From assembly GCA_948470475.1 (NCBI GenBank), contig OX419338.1:31962382-32026381 (forward strand): a stretch of 64,000 nt of DNA, read 5' to 3'. Each line of letters starts with the position of its first letter. Within the stretch, counting starts at the first letter, position 1. The translations under genes and the position numbers were made by a program. The notes under the pieces are model-generated. The model saw only the letters and a program-made list of their open reading frames with translations, searched no databases and had not been told where the DNA came from. Source of the DNA: Galaxea fascicularis (lineage: Eukaryota; Cnidaria; Anthozoa; Scleractinia; Euphylliidae). This document shows positions 45,874-58,173 of the stretch, in pieces.

Positions 45874-48800
45874 ATGGCAGGGTTTAAACCTAAAGGGTCT
45901 ATCATTCAGTTTAAGTGGCAAGAAACTCCGGAGGGACGTGAGTTCTTGGGAGGAATCCTGCATCGAAACAGGAGAAAAAATTTCGGTAAGTATGTCCTAC
46001 CACAGGCGTCCCAGACGTTGAGTACGATTTTTATACGTGACATTAATGTGTAGACGATTGCGTTACAATTTTAGCCGTTTATAAGACAAGGTATGAGAGT
46101 ACTTCGAAAATTGCTCCAAATGCTACGTGTAGAAGGTAATTTAAATAAAAATGGCTTACCTCATGTTTGCATTGCGTGTATTAAAAAAAAAAACTGTGTT
46201 TATAGTGGAAGTGCACTTAGCTATCCAAGCTAGTTTACAGGCACTCCACTTAAATCCAAAGAAGCAAATAATTCAAATAAACAAAACACGATAAGAATCC
46301 AACTGGCGGGAGGCAAGCCAGTTGGCTATTTACAAGGATGACTGAGGAGTTGAACTAGGCACTTACCCAGAACAACACCAGCTAGTGGTCAGGGCAGGAT
46401 TTGAACCCAGGTCACCGCATTGAAATCCAGCACCCTAACCACTTGGCCAGCCTGCCTCCCTGTATTTAATGTCTCTGGGTTCATTGAAGTGGTTTTAAGA
46501 GCCATTTAGACGAATTTTACCTTCTGGTGGTTTGCTTCCGCTAAAGCAAACCGCAAACCACCAGAAGGAGTGAGTTTGAAATTTCCAGACAAGACAAAAA
46601 AAAAAAAAGACAATAGAAAAAGAAGAAAAAACATAAACAAAATTCGGCCAACATTTCAAATTATTTGGCAAACTGAATGATATGGAATTGTTTGTATTCT
46701 TTGATAAAACATTCCCTTTTATGTGCAGACAAGAAAGACATCACTGTTTTGTTCAATCTAGGTGTTTCTTTTTAGTAATTATCGTAGCTTTATTTTTTTT
46801 ATATTGTGTGGTTCCAGAACATATCCATAATCAACCCCCCCCTGCATGGATGTTTTTGGTTTCCAATCCCAACCCCCCCCATCCCACACACACAGACCCC
46901 TCCAGAAATTCAAATTTAGTTTCATGATTTTCTATAAAAAACATTTGCTTTTGCTTTTTATTTCTTGTAGGATTACTTGAAGCACCCAGTCTACCACCAC
47001 AGCTCTGTATAGAAACTGTATCCTACAAGATTATTTTAACTGGAAAGCCTGGTGTTGGAAAAACTAGTACAGTGGCTAAGCTTCTAGGACAAGGTGAATT
47101 TGCACAGCCAAAGAAATTTGAGTAGCAAAAATGAAGCAAACCATGATGACAACATTATTATAGATCATGTGTTGTTTACACTCTGTTGTTTGCCCAAAAT
47201 GCACATTAATCATCATGAATTTTGAGGTTATTGGGAGGGAGAAAAAATGTGGTTTTGGTACGTTTTGTCGAATTTCGTTTGTCATTTCGTAATCAAGACA
47301 CACAAAGCTTCAAAAATACACAATTTTTTTTTTTACTTCATAGGCACTTTAAGATGTCAATATTTTGGCTCGTTTTTCTCACCCAATTAGAAGATGACCC
47401 TAAATGCCTGTATGCAAGTTAACTATTGGGATGTCATGTAAGCTTTATTAACAAATCCTCTCAAACCTCTCAATCTTACTGCTTGTGACTTGCATCCGAA
47501 ATAAATTTTGTGTGAGATTCCAATAGAGATCTTGCGAGCAGGCTACTAGATTTTGGATGAGGAAGTGCCCTAGTTTCCTTTCTTTGGTGTTAACAGTACT
47601 TCATTGATACCCAGTCCCTTCTTTCCCCCTCCCCTCCCCCACCTCTTCTGAAGTCAGTATATGCAGTCTGTGAGGCCATCTAATTCATAGCATGAATTCA
47701 TTGCATCTCAACTTTATGTTATCTTCTTTTCAAGAGGTTCCAAGTACTCATGTTGAAACACCAGGTATCCAGACATCAGTAGTATACTGGCCAGCAAAGG
47801 TACATAAATTATACAATGTTACATGTACTTTTATAAGATTTATGGAATATATTCAGTATATAACTGGCACTGCTAGGTGATCCTGAAAAGGTGAGACAGA
47901 CAGACCTACTACAGTCTTAATTTAATCACAGTGAGAATTAGTGCTCTGCAGCCATGGGGTCATGCTAAACTCATCGTCATCATCAGTCAGCTGTAGCTGT
48001 GGCTGTAGCCTCTTCCCTAGTTTTTTTTGCTCACCCAGCCATGCTTGTTTGCCTGCTTTCTTGCTTGTTCTTCTTGTGCAGTGTTTGGCAAGGAATTGAC
48101 TACTTTGCAGGCTTAAGTCGGCTGCAGTGCCGATAGCTGTAATCTTCCCCTAGTTGTTCTTATCCATAGTAAGGTTGGCTATTTGGTCAGGGAAGAGTTG
48201 GCCTCAGTCACTGGCCTTAAGTCACTTGATGTATTTCAGTGAGGAAATCTTCTTTTACACTGCAGCTGGTCTGGACTTTCTGTGAGATGAAGCATAAGGG
48301 GCATACAGTTTGGCTGGTTCATCCTCTGGCATATGGAGAATGTGGCCCAGAAATCGTAATTACATTAAAACTAATACAAGTCAATTTGAATCATGTAAAA
48401 CCTTAGATCACTTACTAAAGTCCCTCACTTAGCACCATTGCAATAATAATAATTGTTTCCCTGGCCTGCATAAAAGGCAATTATAAGCAGAGTGCAAAGC
48501 CCGAGACATCGAGGGTGAAGCACAATGAGAGGAAGAGAAGAATAAATTTTTTTCTCTCCCTCTCACCTCACGCTTCACCCTTGATGCCTCGTGCTTGGCA
48601 CTCGCTATTTACTCACTTAATTTTTTTCTTTTAGCTGAAAGAAAGCCAGAAAGTTGTGATGTTCAAGTTTCAGCTTTGGGACTGTGGTGAACATGCCATT
48701 AGGAAATATGATCACCTTTTGCCGGTTAGAAGCAGCTGTAATGCTTTAACCCTTCAACAATTCTCATCCCCGAGACTGCAATTCTTTTGGTCAGCACCAA

Positions 48801-49167
48801 GAATAATGACCTCTGGCCAGTTCCAAAAAATAAAATTTGACATTTAACATACATGCCAATTTATATGTTTTGCAATGATGTCCTATAGTCTCTATTGTTA
48901 CCAGCATTTTTGACCAGATGTTTGTGTGGTTGTACAGTAAGAGAGTGTGTGTGTGTGTGTTTGGGGGGGGGAGGGTGGGGCGTTTAGTGTGTGTGTATGT
49001 GTCTGGAGGGGAGGGTGGGGCAGTGAGTGGTATACATGACTTTTATGGCTACAGCACTAAGTCTAGCTAAAAATTGACTGCTTGCTCTTTTTTGTTCTTG
49101 TTTTTGCTGCGTAGGCTTTAAAAGAAAAAGCTGATGCAGCCCTTTTCTTATTCTCCTTTACAGACAG
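45874..49167 (+). CDS. CPLANE2: CPLANE2 (RSG1) small GTPase, first five exons
   Basis: Plus-strand spliced gene: exons 45874-45985, 46971-47093, 47735-47799, 48635-48724 and 49115-49167, all GT-AG with matching phases, giving 147 complete codons of a roughly 258-residue family. RSG1/CPLANE2 is a Rab/Rem-like GTPase that works with the CPLANE proteins (INTU, FUZ, WDPCP) in ciliogenesis and planar polarity. Exon 1 reads MAGFKPKGSIIQFKW and EGREFLGGILHRNRRKNF; exon 2 holds the G1/Walker A motif (GKPGVGKT); exon 3 has TPGIQTSVVYWPAK (switch I region); exon 4 has MFKFQLWDCGE (the G3 WDCGE form typical of RSG1); exon 5 ends LFLFSFTDR. The ATG at 45874 is chosen over the in-frame ATG at 45784 because it gives the family's exact N-terminal length. 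The C-terminal ~110 residues lie beyond the window. Confidence 0.93.
46300..46462 (-). mobile_element. tRNA-derived SINE in CPLANE2 intron 1
   Basis: On the minus strand: GGCTGGCCAAGTGGTTAGGG (A-box region), then GGGTTCAAATCCTGCCC (B box), then a body with TCCTTGTAAATAGCCAACTG and GCCTCCCGCCAGTTGG. Anticodon-arm pairing is loose, so this is a SINE head, not a tRNA gene. Confidence 0.6.
46515..46565. repeat. Small inverted repeat
   Basis: CCTTCTGGTGGTTTGC pairs with GCAAACCACCAGAAGG around a short loop, in CPLANE2 intron 1. Possibly a tiny foldback remnant. Confidence 0.6.
48489..48606. repeat. Inverted repeat in CPLANE2 intron 3
   Basis: GAGTGCAAAGCCCGAGACAT pairs imperfectly with ATGCCTCGTGCTTGGCACTC; the inner GAGGGTGAAGC pairs with GCTTCACCCTT. 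It ends about 30 bases before the exon 4 acceptor. Confidence 0.6.
48943..49022. repeat. (GT)n and G-rich simple repeat
   Basis: GTGTGTGTGTGTGTGT followed by runs of G (GGGGGGGGGGAGGGTGGGG), repeated once in weaker form, in CPLANE2 intron 4. Enough G-runs for a G-quadruplex on the sense strand. Confidence 0.85.
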
Positions 49168-49198
49168 GTATTGTGCACTCAACTGATTACATTCATCA

Positions 49199-52100
49199 TG
49201 ATTGTAAAGTATTGTATACTTTATATACAATACAATACTTTACAATACAATACAATGCAATGCAATGCAATACTTTCAAATACAATACAATACTTTACAA
49301 GACAATACAATACTTTAAAATACTTTACAATACAATACAATACAGTACAATACATTACAATACAATACAATACAGTACAATACTTTACAATACAATACAA
49401 TACTTTACAATACAATACTTTACAATACAATACAATATAGTACAATACTTTACAATACTTTACAATACCATACAATACTTTACAATACAATACAATACTT
49501 TACAATACAATACAATACAATACTTTACAATACTTTACAATACAATACAATACTTTACAATACAATACAATACAATACTTTACAATACTTTACAATACAA
49601 TACAATACAATACAGTACAATACTTTAAAATACTTTACAATACTTTACAATACAATACAATACTTTACAATACATTACAATACTTTACAATACAATACAA
49701 CACTTTACAATACTTTACAATGGAATACAATACAGTACAATACTTTACAATACTTATCAATACCATACAATACTTTACAATACTTTACAATACTTTACAA
49801 TGGAATACAATACAGTACAATACTTTACAATACAATACAATACTTTACAATACAATACTTTACAATACAATACAATATAGTACAATACTTTACAATACTT
49901 TACAATACCATACAATACTTTACAATACAATACAATACTTTACAATACAATACAATACAATACAATACAATACTTTACAATACAATACAATACTTTACAA
50001 TACAATACAATACAATACTTTACAATACATTACAATACTTTACAATACAATACAGTACAATACTTTAAAATACTTTACAATACTTTACAATACAATACAA
50101 TACTTTACAATACAATACAACACTTTACAATACTTTACAATGGAATACAATACAGTACAATACTTTACAATACTTATCAATACCATACAATACTTTACAA
50201 TACTTTACAATACTTTACAATACTTTACAATGGAATACAATACAGTACAATACTTTACAATACTTATCAATACAATACAATACTTTACAATACAATACAA
50301 TACAACACAATACAACACAATACTTTACAATACCTTACAATACTTTACAATACAATACAATACTTTACAATGCAATACGATACTTTACAATACTTTACAA
50401 TACATTACAATACAATACTTTACAATACTTTACAATACATTACAATACTTTAACATACTTTACAATACTTTACAATACTTTACAATACAATACAATACTT
50501 TACAATACATTACAATACAATAGAATACAATACAGTACAATACTTTACAATACAATACAATACTTTACAGTACTTTACAATACATTACAATACTTTACAA
50601 TACAATACAGTACAATACTTTAAAATACTTTACAATACTTTACAATACAATACAATACTTTACAATACATTACAATACTTTACAATACAATACAACACTT
50701 TACAATACTTTACAATGGAATACAATACAGTACAATACTTTACAATACTTATCAATACCATACAATACTTTACAATACTTTACAATACTTTACAATACTT
50801 TACAATGGAATACAATACAGTACAATACTTTACAATACTTATCAATACAATACAATACTTTACAATACAATACAATACAACACAATACAACACAATACTT
50901 TACAATACCTTACAATACATTACAATACAATACAGTACAGTACAATACTTTACAATACAATACAATACTTTACAATGCAATACGATACTTTACAATACTT
51001 TACAATACAATACAATACTTTACAATACAATACAATACAATACAATACAGCACAATACTTTACAATACTTTACAATACATTACAATACTTTAACATACTT
51101 TACAATACAATACAATACTTTACAATACAATACAATACTTTACAATCCACCACAATACTTTACAATACTTTACAATACAATACAATACAATACTTTACAA
51201 TAGAATACAATATAGTACAATACTTTACAATACTTTACAATACTTTACAATACTTTACAAAACAATACAATACTTTACAATACTTTACAATACAATACAA
51301 TACTTTAGAATAGTTTAGAATACTTTACAATAGAATACAATACAGTACAATACTTTACAATAGAATACAATACATTACAATACTTAACAATACAATACAA
51401 TACAGTACAATACTTTACAATACTTTACAATACTTTACAATACAATACAATACATTACTTTACAATACTTTACAATACATTACAATACTTTACAATAGAA
51501 TACAATACAATACAATACAGTACAATACTTTACAATACTTTACAATACAATACATTACAATACTTTACAATACTTTACAATACAATACAATACTTTACAA
51601 TACTTTACAATACAATACTTTACAATACAATACAATACTTTACAATACCATACAATACTTTACAATACTTTACAATACATTACAATACTTTACAATTTAA
51701 TACAATACTTTACAATACTTTACAATACAATACAATACTTTACAATAGAATACAATACAGTACAATACTTTACAATACTTTACAATACAATACAATACTT
51801 CACAATGCAATACAATACTTTACAATACAATACAATACTTTACAATAGAATACAATACAGTACAATACTATACTTTACAATACTTTACAAGACTTTACAA
51901 TACAATACAATACTTTACATAACTTTACAGCACAATACAATACTTTACAATACTTTACAATACAGTACAATACTTTACAATACAATACAATACTTAACAA
52001 TACTTTACAATACTTTACAATACTTTACAATACAATACAATACTTTACAATACTTTACAATACATTACAATACTTTACAATACAATACAACACTTTACAA

Positions 52101-52740
52101 TACATTACAATACTTTACAATGGAATACAATACAGTACAATACTTTACAATACTTATCAATACTTTACAATGCAATACAATACTTTACAATACAATACAA
52201 TACTTAACAATACTTTACAATACTTTACAATACAATGCAAAACAGTACAATACTTTACAATACTTTACAATACAATACAATTTTTTACAATACAAGACAA
52301 TACTTTACAATACAATACAATACTTTAGAATACTTTACAACACTTTACAACACAATACAATACTTTACAATACTTTACAATACTTTACCATACAATACAA
52401 TACTTTACAATACAACACAATACAACACAATACTTTACAATACAATACAATACTTTACAATACCTTACAATCAATACAAAACATTACAATACTTTACAAT
52501 ACAGTACAATACTTTACAATACAATACAATACTTTACAATGCAATACGATACTTTACAATACTTTACAATACTTTACAACAGTTTACAATACTTTACAAT
52601 ACAATACAATACTTTACAATACTTTACAAAACTTTACAATACTTTACAATACAATACAATACTTTACAATACATTCCAATACTTTAACATACTTTACAAT
52701 ACTTTAGAATACAATACAATACTTTCCAATACAATACAAT
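49199..52740. repeat. ACAAT/ACTTT satellite, left block
   Basis: More than 3.5 kb built of five-base units, mostly ACAAT with ACTTT, ACATT, ACAGT, GGAAT and ATCAT variants, often in the 15-base order TACAATACAATACTT. It starts 31 bases after the exon 5 donor of CPLANE2 with a small palindrome (TTGTAAAGTATTGTATA facing ATACAATACAATACTTTA). Larger blocks are duplicated inside the array: the motif TGGAATACAATACAG followed by TACTTATCAATAC recurs at 49721, 50141 and 50716. Long open frames here (up to 300 codons) simply reflect a stop-free five-base repeat. Confidence 0.95.
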
Positions 52741-53322
52741 TGTTACGAAAAATTATTGCGTGACTCGCGTTACTGTCTGGAAGTGTCTAGAATTTTCTGC
52801 ATATTTAATTAGTGTTTTATCATCGTGATTCTGCAATTCTATTTTAAGCCGTTTGCGTAGTAGCTGTAAATAGTTTTTCATTGTAATGTTTCTTTATTTA
52901 GTCGAGCCGGAAAGTTCTAGAATCTTTTGTGGTAAAGTATATAAGCCCATCGGTGTAGCCTTGGAGTTTCTCTTAGAGAAGTGTGTTTGTTGAAGTAACT
53001 TGAGAGCTGAGAGCTGAGAGTAGTTGGCGGAGGCCGTGTTTATTGAAGTTGACAGAGGTCGTTTATACAGTTGGCGGAGGCCGTGTTTATTGAAGTGTGA
53101 CAGAGGTCGTTTATACATTTGGCGGAGGCCGTGAGTATTGAAGTTTGACGGAGGTCGAGTGTGATTTTTATAAGCCTAGTGTGAGCTTATTGTGAAGTCT
53201 TGTGCGGAGTTTACTACTTTCATTTGGAATAAATAACCTTGTTGCTGTTCCGACAACCCTGCGTTCTGTTTAGTCTACAAACAACCCACTTCTCACTCAT
53301 CAACACAATCGAACTCGTAACA
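52741..53322 (+). repeat. 5' LTR
   Basis: 582 bp, TGTTACG...CGTAACA with perfect inverted ends. TATATAAG at 52938-52945 is a likely TATA box and AATAAA at 53228-53233 a likely poly(A) signal. Three tandem units of 45-48 bp (starting 53024, 53071 and 53119, each TTGGCGGAGGCCGTG) lie between them in the expected leader region. Confidence 0.95.
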
Positions 53323-53480
53323 TTGGGGGCCTGTCCGTGAAGTGACTGAGCGAGTGTGGAATTTAGGAACTGTTTGTCGTCTACCGATAACCAGGAAAGG
53401 ATCACAACTTCGAAGAAAGTACCTGTGCTGTGAAAGCAAATAATACGAGTGGAAGAGTATTGGAATTTTAACGCTGTGAG

Positions 53481-56075
53481 ATGGAGAAATTTATTCAACT
53501 TGGAGAAAAGTTTGGTCTGGAAGGAGCTGAGTTGCTTGCATTAGTTGAGAAACATAGAGCGGAAGAACGTGAAGAAGAGAGAAGGCGTGAAGATGATGAG
53601 AGAAAGCGTCAGGAGGAAGAAAAACAAGAGAAATTCAGGCAGCTTGAAGAACAAAGGAGGCGCGAAGATAATGAGAGAAGGCGCGAAGATGAAGAAAAAC
53701 AAGAGAGACGTAGGCAGCTTGAAGAAGAAAAACAGGAAAGACAGAGACGTGAAGAAGAAGAGAGAGAGGAACGACGCCGAAGAGATGATGAAGAAAGAGA
53801 AACAAGACGCCAAGAGCGAGAACTGAGAAAATTGGAAATGGAAGCTGATATCCTGAAACAGAAAGAGGCCGCCGAGGCTGCGAAGAGGGAGCATGAATTA
53901 GAACTTGCGCGGTTAGGAAATCTTGACGATCGTCCACGTGATAGAGAGGACCGAGCTAAAGCGCCGAAACTTCCAGCGTTTGTGGATGGTAAAGATGATT
54001 TAGATGCATACCTACAGAGGTTCGAGAGATTTGCTGAGACAGCTAAATGGAAAAAAGATGGATGGGCATCGAAGCTTAGTGCTCTGTTATCCGGTCGAGC
54101 ACTTGAAGTGTACTCACGTCTATCTGAAGCAGCAGCTAAAGATTACGATAGAGTAAAGATCGCGTTGATGAAGAGATATGACCTCACAGAAGACGGTTAT
54201 CGTCGCAAATTCAGAGCATCTAAACCGGAAGTTGATGGAAGTCCGGAGCAGTTTATTGTGCGACTGGACAGATACCTGTTACGATGGCTTGAGCTTTCAG
54301 ATACTGAGCAAACCTTTGAGGGCCTAAAGGATTTAATCGTGAAAGAACAGTTTATTGATTCCTGCCCTAAAGATCTGGCCATTCACCTACGAGAAAGGGC
54401 ACCTGAAACCCTGGCGAAGATTGCAAAAATCGCTGACCAGTACTTAGAGGCTCATGGCAAGCATTTATTCAGTCCAGTGAGCAGGAAGCCGGCAGTACAG
54501 CCTGAGAGGGACGAACCCAAGAACACTCAGTTTAATACAACACCCCTCCACTGCTTTAAGTGTAACGCTCGTGGTCATAAAGCTATCAACTGTCCAACCC
54601 TGACAAAAAGATGTTTTCTGTGTGGCAAGCAGGGACACGAAGCTAGAAATTGTCGCTCAAGTGGAAGAAGGCTAGGAGGACAAAGTAGGGATGGTAACCC
54701 TGTGCAACGTGGTCAAGTGAGTGCTAGTTGTTTAGTTCAGCCACCAGAGGTTAAACCTTCAGCAGAAGAAGTTAAGTCCTGTATCCAAGATAATAAGCTT
54801 GTGTTGGCTTGTGGTAAGAAGATTCCATTGCTGAGTAGTGCCTGTGTTGAACCGTTGTCTGGAGTGAGAAGTAAAATGCCCGTCGTGAAAGGAAGAGTTG
54901 GAGAGAAATCCGTTGATGTCCTGAGAGACACTGGTTGTAGTGGAATAGTTGTAAAGAAGGATCTTGTGTCCGAGGATCAGTACACTGGCGACTTTAATGT
55001 TATGCTGCTCATCGACAACACAGCAAGGAAAGTGCCCATTGCGAAGATTGAAGTTGACACACCCTATCTCAAGGGCCAAGTGGAAGCGCAATGTCTACCT
55101 GATGCAGTTTACGATTTAATTGTTGGTAATGTACCGGGCGCGAGAGCGGCTGACGACCCAGATCCAAGTTGGCAAGATCATGTGCAAGAGGCGTGTGCAG
55201 TAACCACGAGAAGTCAAGCAAAGAAGGCCGGAGAACATATCCCGCTGAAGGTACCGGCTGCCAAAGAAAGTCCTGTTGTTGATAGAGAAAAGCTCAAACA
55301 AATGCAACATGATGACGAGAGCTTAAAGAAATATTGGGAGCAAGATGATGTAGTTGTGAGAGGCCAGGCCGAGAAGTCATTTGAAGTAAAAGGTGGAGTT
55401 CTTTACCGTGTTTACAAGCACCCTTATGTGAATGGTGGAAAACCCCTGAAGCAAGTTATGGTTCCTGAGCAGTTGAGAAACCGAATAATGGAACTAGCGC
55501 ACGGATCGATCATGGGAGGTCACATGGGAATAAAGAAAACGGCAGATAAGATTCAAAGTGCATTCTATTGGCCAGGTATTCAAGGAGACGTGACTCGTTA
55601 TTGCAAGTCCTGTGATGTATGTCAGAAGACAGTTAACAAGGGTTCCGTACCGAAGGTTCCCCTGGAGAAGATGCCATTAATTGACAAGCCATTCAAGAGA
55701 GTAGCAATCGATCTGGTTGGTCCTATTAGTCCCCCGAGTGAGAGCGGTCACAGATATATATTGACATTGGTCGACTTTGCAACCCGTTATCCTGAGGCTG
55801 TCCCGCTCAAGAACATTGATACGGAAACTGTCGCAGAAGCATTAGTGGATATCTTTAGTCGTTTGGGAGTGCCTGAAGAGATTTTGAGTGACCTCGGTAC
55901 GCAATTTGTATCGGAGTGCATGAAAGAAGTGACGCGGCTGTTGAGTATTAAACAGCTCACTACGACACCTTATCACCCTATGTGTAATGGCCTCACGGAA
56001 AAGTTTAATGGAACTATGAAGAGTATGCTGAAGAGATTGTGTAGCGAGCAGCCGAGACAGTGGCACCGTTATATT

Positions 56076-56110
<35 letters not shown>

Positions 56111-58079
56111 AGAGTCTACTGGTTTTTCACCGTTTGAATTGCTGTACGGACGAGCCGTTAGAGGGTCGATGTTTATCCTTAAAGAGCTGTGGACGAAAGA
56201 GCTGGAGGAACCTGAAGTGAAGAACAGCTACCAGTATGTGTTTGAGCTACGCGAGAAGTTAGAAGTTACCCTCAAGCTTGCGCACACCGAGCTTCAGAAA
56301 GCCCAAGTTAAAGGCAAGCATTACTACGATCGTAAGGCTAAAGTCAGGAAGTTTGTACCAGGAGATAAAGTGTTAGTGCTGCTGCCGACTGACCATAACA
56401 AGCTTTTAATGCAGTGGAAAGGTCCATTTGAGGTTAGTGCTGTAGTGGGTCTCAACGATTATAAAGTACGTGTTAAAGGAAAGGAGAGAGTTTACCATGC
56501 CAATCTACTGAAGAAGTATTTTGAACGAGAGAATCCAGCACCCGTAGGAGCAGTGGCTGTTGAAGAGAACATTAATGATCGTAAGAACGACGACGTTAAA
56601 AGTGAATTAGAAATAGTGGATCCTGTAGATGATGTTGATTTTCTGGAGATTGGTGGATATGTTGCTAAAGAGTCAATCAAAGATGTGGCCACCGGAGATA
56701 ACCTTACTGATGAGCAAAGAGCAGAGTTTATGGGCTTGGCGACGCAGTTCCAAAGTCTGTTCACGGAAGCTCCTGGCACAACACGTTTGGCTCAGCATCA
56801 CATCAAACTTACATCCGATCAGCCAGTTAGATCAAGACCATACCCAGTACCGTATAGCCTGAGAGAATCGCTGAAGAAGGATATTACAGACATGATGAAG
56901 ATGGGGGTCATAAGAGAATCAAGTTCGCCTTACGCTTCGCCTGTCGTGGTTGTTAAGAAGAAAGACAACACAAATCGTGTATGCGTGGACTACCGGAAGT
57001 TAAACAAGTTAACCGTGTTTGACCCTGAACCTATGCCGACTGCCGAGCATTTGTTCCAGAAATTGAGTGGTGACAAGTATTTCACAAGAATTGATTTGAG
57101 CAAGGGTTACTGGCAAATTTCTATACCCGAGAAAGACATACCGAAGACTGCTTTTGTGACGCCTGACGGATCATATGAATTTCTGAAGATGCCGTTTGGT
57201 ATGATCAACTCCGCAGCGACCTTGAAGAGGGCCATGAAGAAGTTATTACATGCAGTCGACAACGTTGAATTTTATTGGGATGATATTTTGGTTCATACCC
57301 GTACGTGGGAAGAACACATCAAGGCGCTTCGAGAGTTGTTTAGAAGATTACTAGAAGCTGGAATGACCATAAGGCCGACTAAATGCCTCTTTGGAGTTAA
57401 CACTGTTGACTTTCTTGGTCATCGTTTGGAGGAAGGATTGATTGGTATTCATGAAGACAACGTGACGAAGATTAGAGATGCTCCAAGACCAACTACCAAG
57501 AAGCAGATAAGATCGTTCATGGGTCTAGCTGGATATTATCGCGATTTTATCCCTAACTTCGCAGCAATAGCAGCCCCGCTGTCAGATCACACGCGTAAAG
57601 GTCAGCCGAACAAAGTTGAATGGGGAGAGGCACAAGAGAAAGCCTATCAGAGCATCAAAGCTCTCTTAACAAAGGAACCAGTCCTTCGACTGCCAGATCC
57701 ACGGAAAACCTACTTTCTGCAGACTGACGCCTCCGACAGTGGTATTGGCGCTGTATTAATGCAGGAGCATGATGGCAAGTTATTCCCCGTTTGCTATGGA
57801 AGTAAGAAATTGTCAAGTGCAGAACGTAATTACTCAACCATTGAGAAAGAGTGTTTAGCCATTGTGTGGGGATTCAAAAGGTTTCATCTTTATTTGTATG
57901 GAGTTTCCTTTGTGCTACAAACAGATCACGAGCCACTGAAGTATATGAACAGTGCGAAGTTTGCTAATGGACGCCTAATGCGTTGGGCTATGTTCCTTCA
58001 GAGTTATAACTTTAGAGTTGAGGCTATTAAGGGATCCGAGAATGTGGGAGCAGATTATCTGAGTAGGATTGAGGAATAA
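53481..58079 (+). CDS. Gag-Pro-Int-RT-RNase H polyprotein, Gmr1-like
   Basis: 1,532 residues from an ATG 158 bases after the LTR. Residues 20-140 are a highly charged Glu/Arg coiled coil. Residues about 160-335 are capsid-like, with a segment (about 252-325, around KEQFIDSCPKDLAIHLRER) that resembles the SCAN domain. CCHC knuckles lie at 358-371 and 378-391 and the protease DTG at 483-485. The integrase zinc finger has H674, H681, C711 and C714; its catalytic D744, D804 and E840 are spaced D-59-D-35-E. RT follows, with D1205 in the IDLSKGYW motif and YWDD at 1265-1268. RNase H starts at D1416 (QTDASDSG) and the protein ends shortly after (GADYLSRIEE). No stop or frameshift interrupts it. Gag and Pol share one frame, so processing must rely on the protease. 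The motif ATLKRAM in RT departs from the usual ATFQRLM. Confidence 0.95.
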
Positions 58080-58173
58080 CTTACGAGACATTGGACTACC
58101 TTCTCTTAATACTACTTAAGTAATTTTTCGTTGTTAGTAGAAATTTAGGAAATTTCTTCTCGAGAGGGGGTTA

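Noticed and set aside
46390..46460. tRNA gene (minus)
   Set aside because: A and B boxes are present but the anticodon arm does not pair and the sequence continues into a SINE body.
49134..52763. Long Tyr/Asn/Thr/Gln-rich open frames (up to 300 codons)
   Set aside because: Produced by the ACAAT/ACTTT repeat, whose five-base period gives the same stop-free peptide pattern in every frame. No non-repeat coding sequence is present.
53323..53342. Firm assignment of the retrotransposon primer tRNA
   Set aside because: The site resembles a tRNA-Pro-type primer site but with several mismatches, so the tRNA cannot be named from sequence alone.
53541..57837. Antisense frames across the Gmr1-like polyprotein
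   Set aside because: Shadows of the real frame; no motifs and no ATG context of their own.
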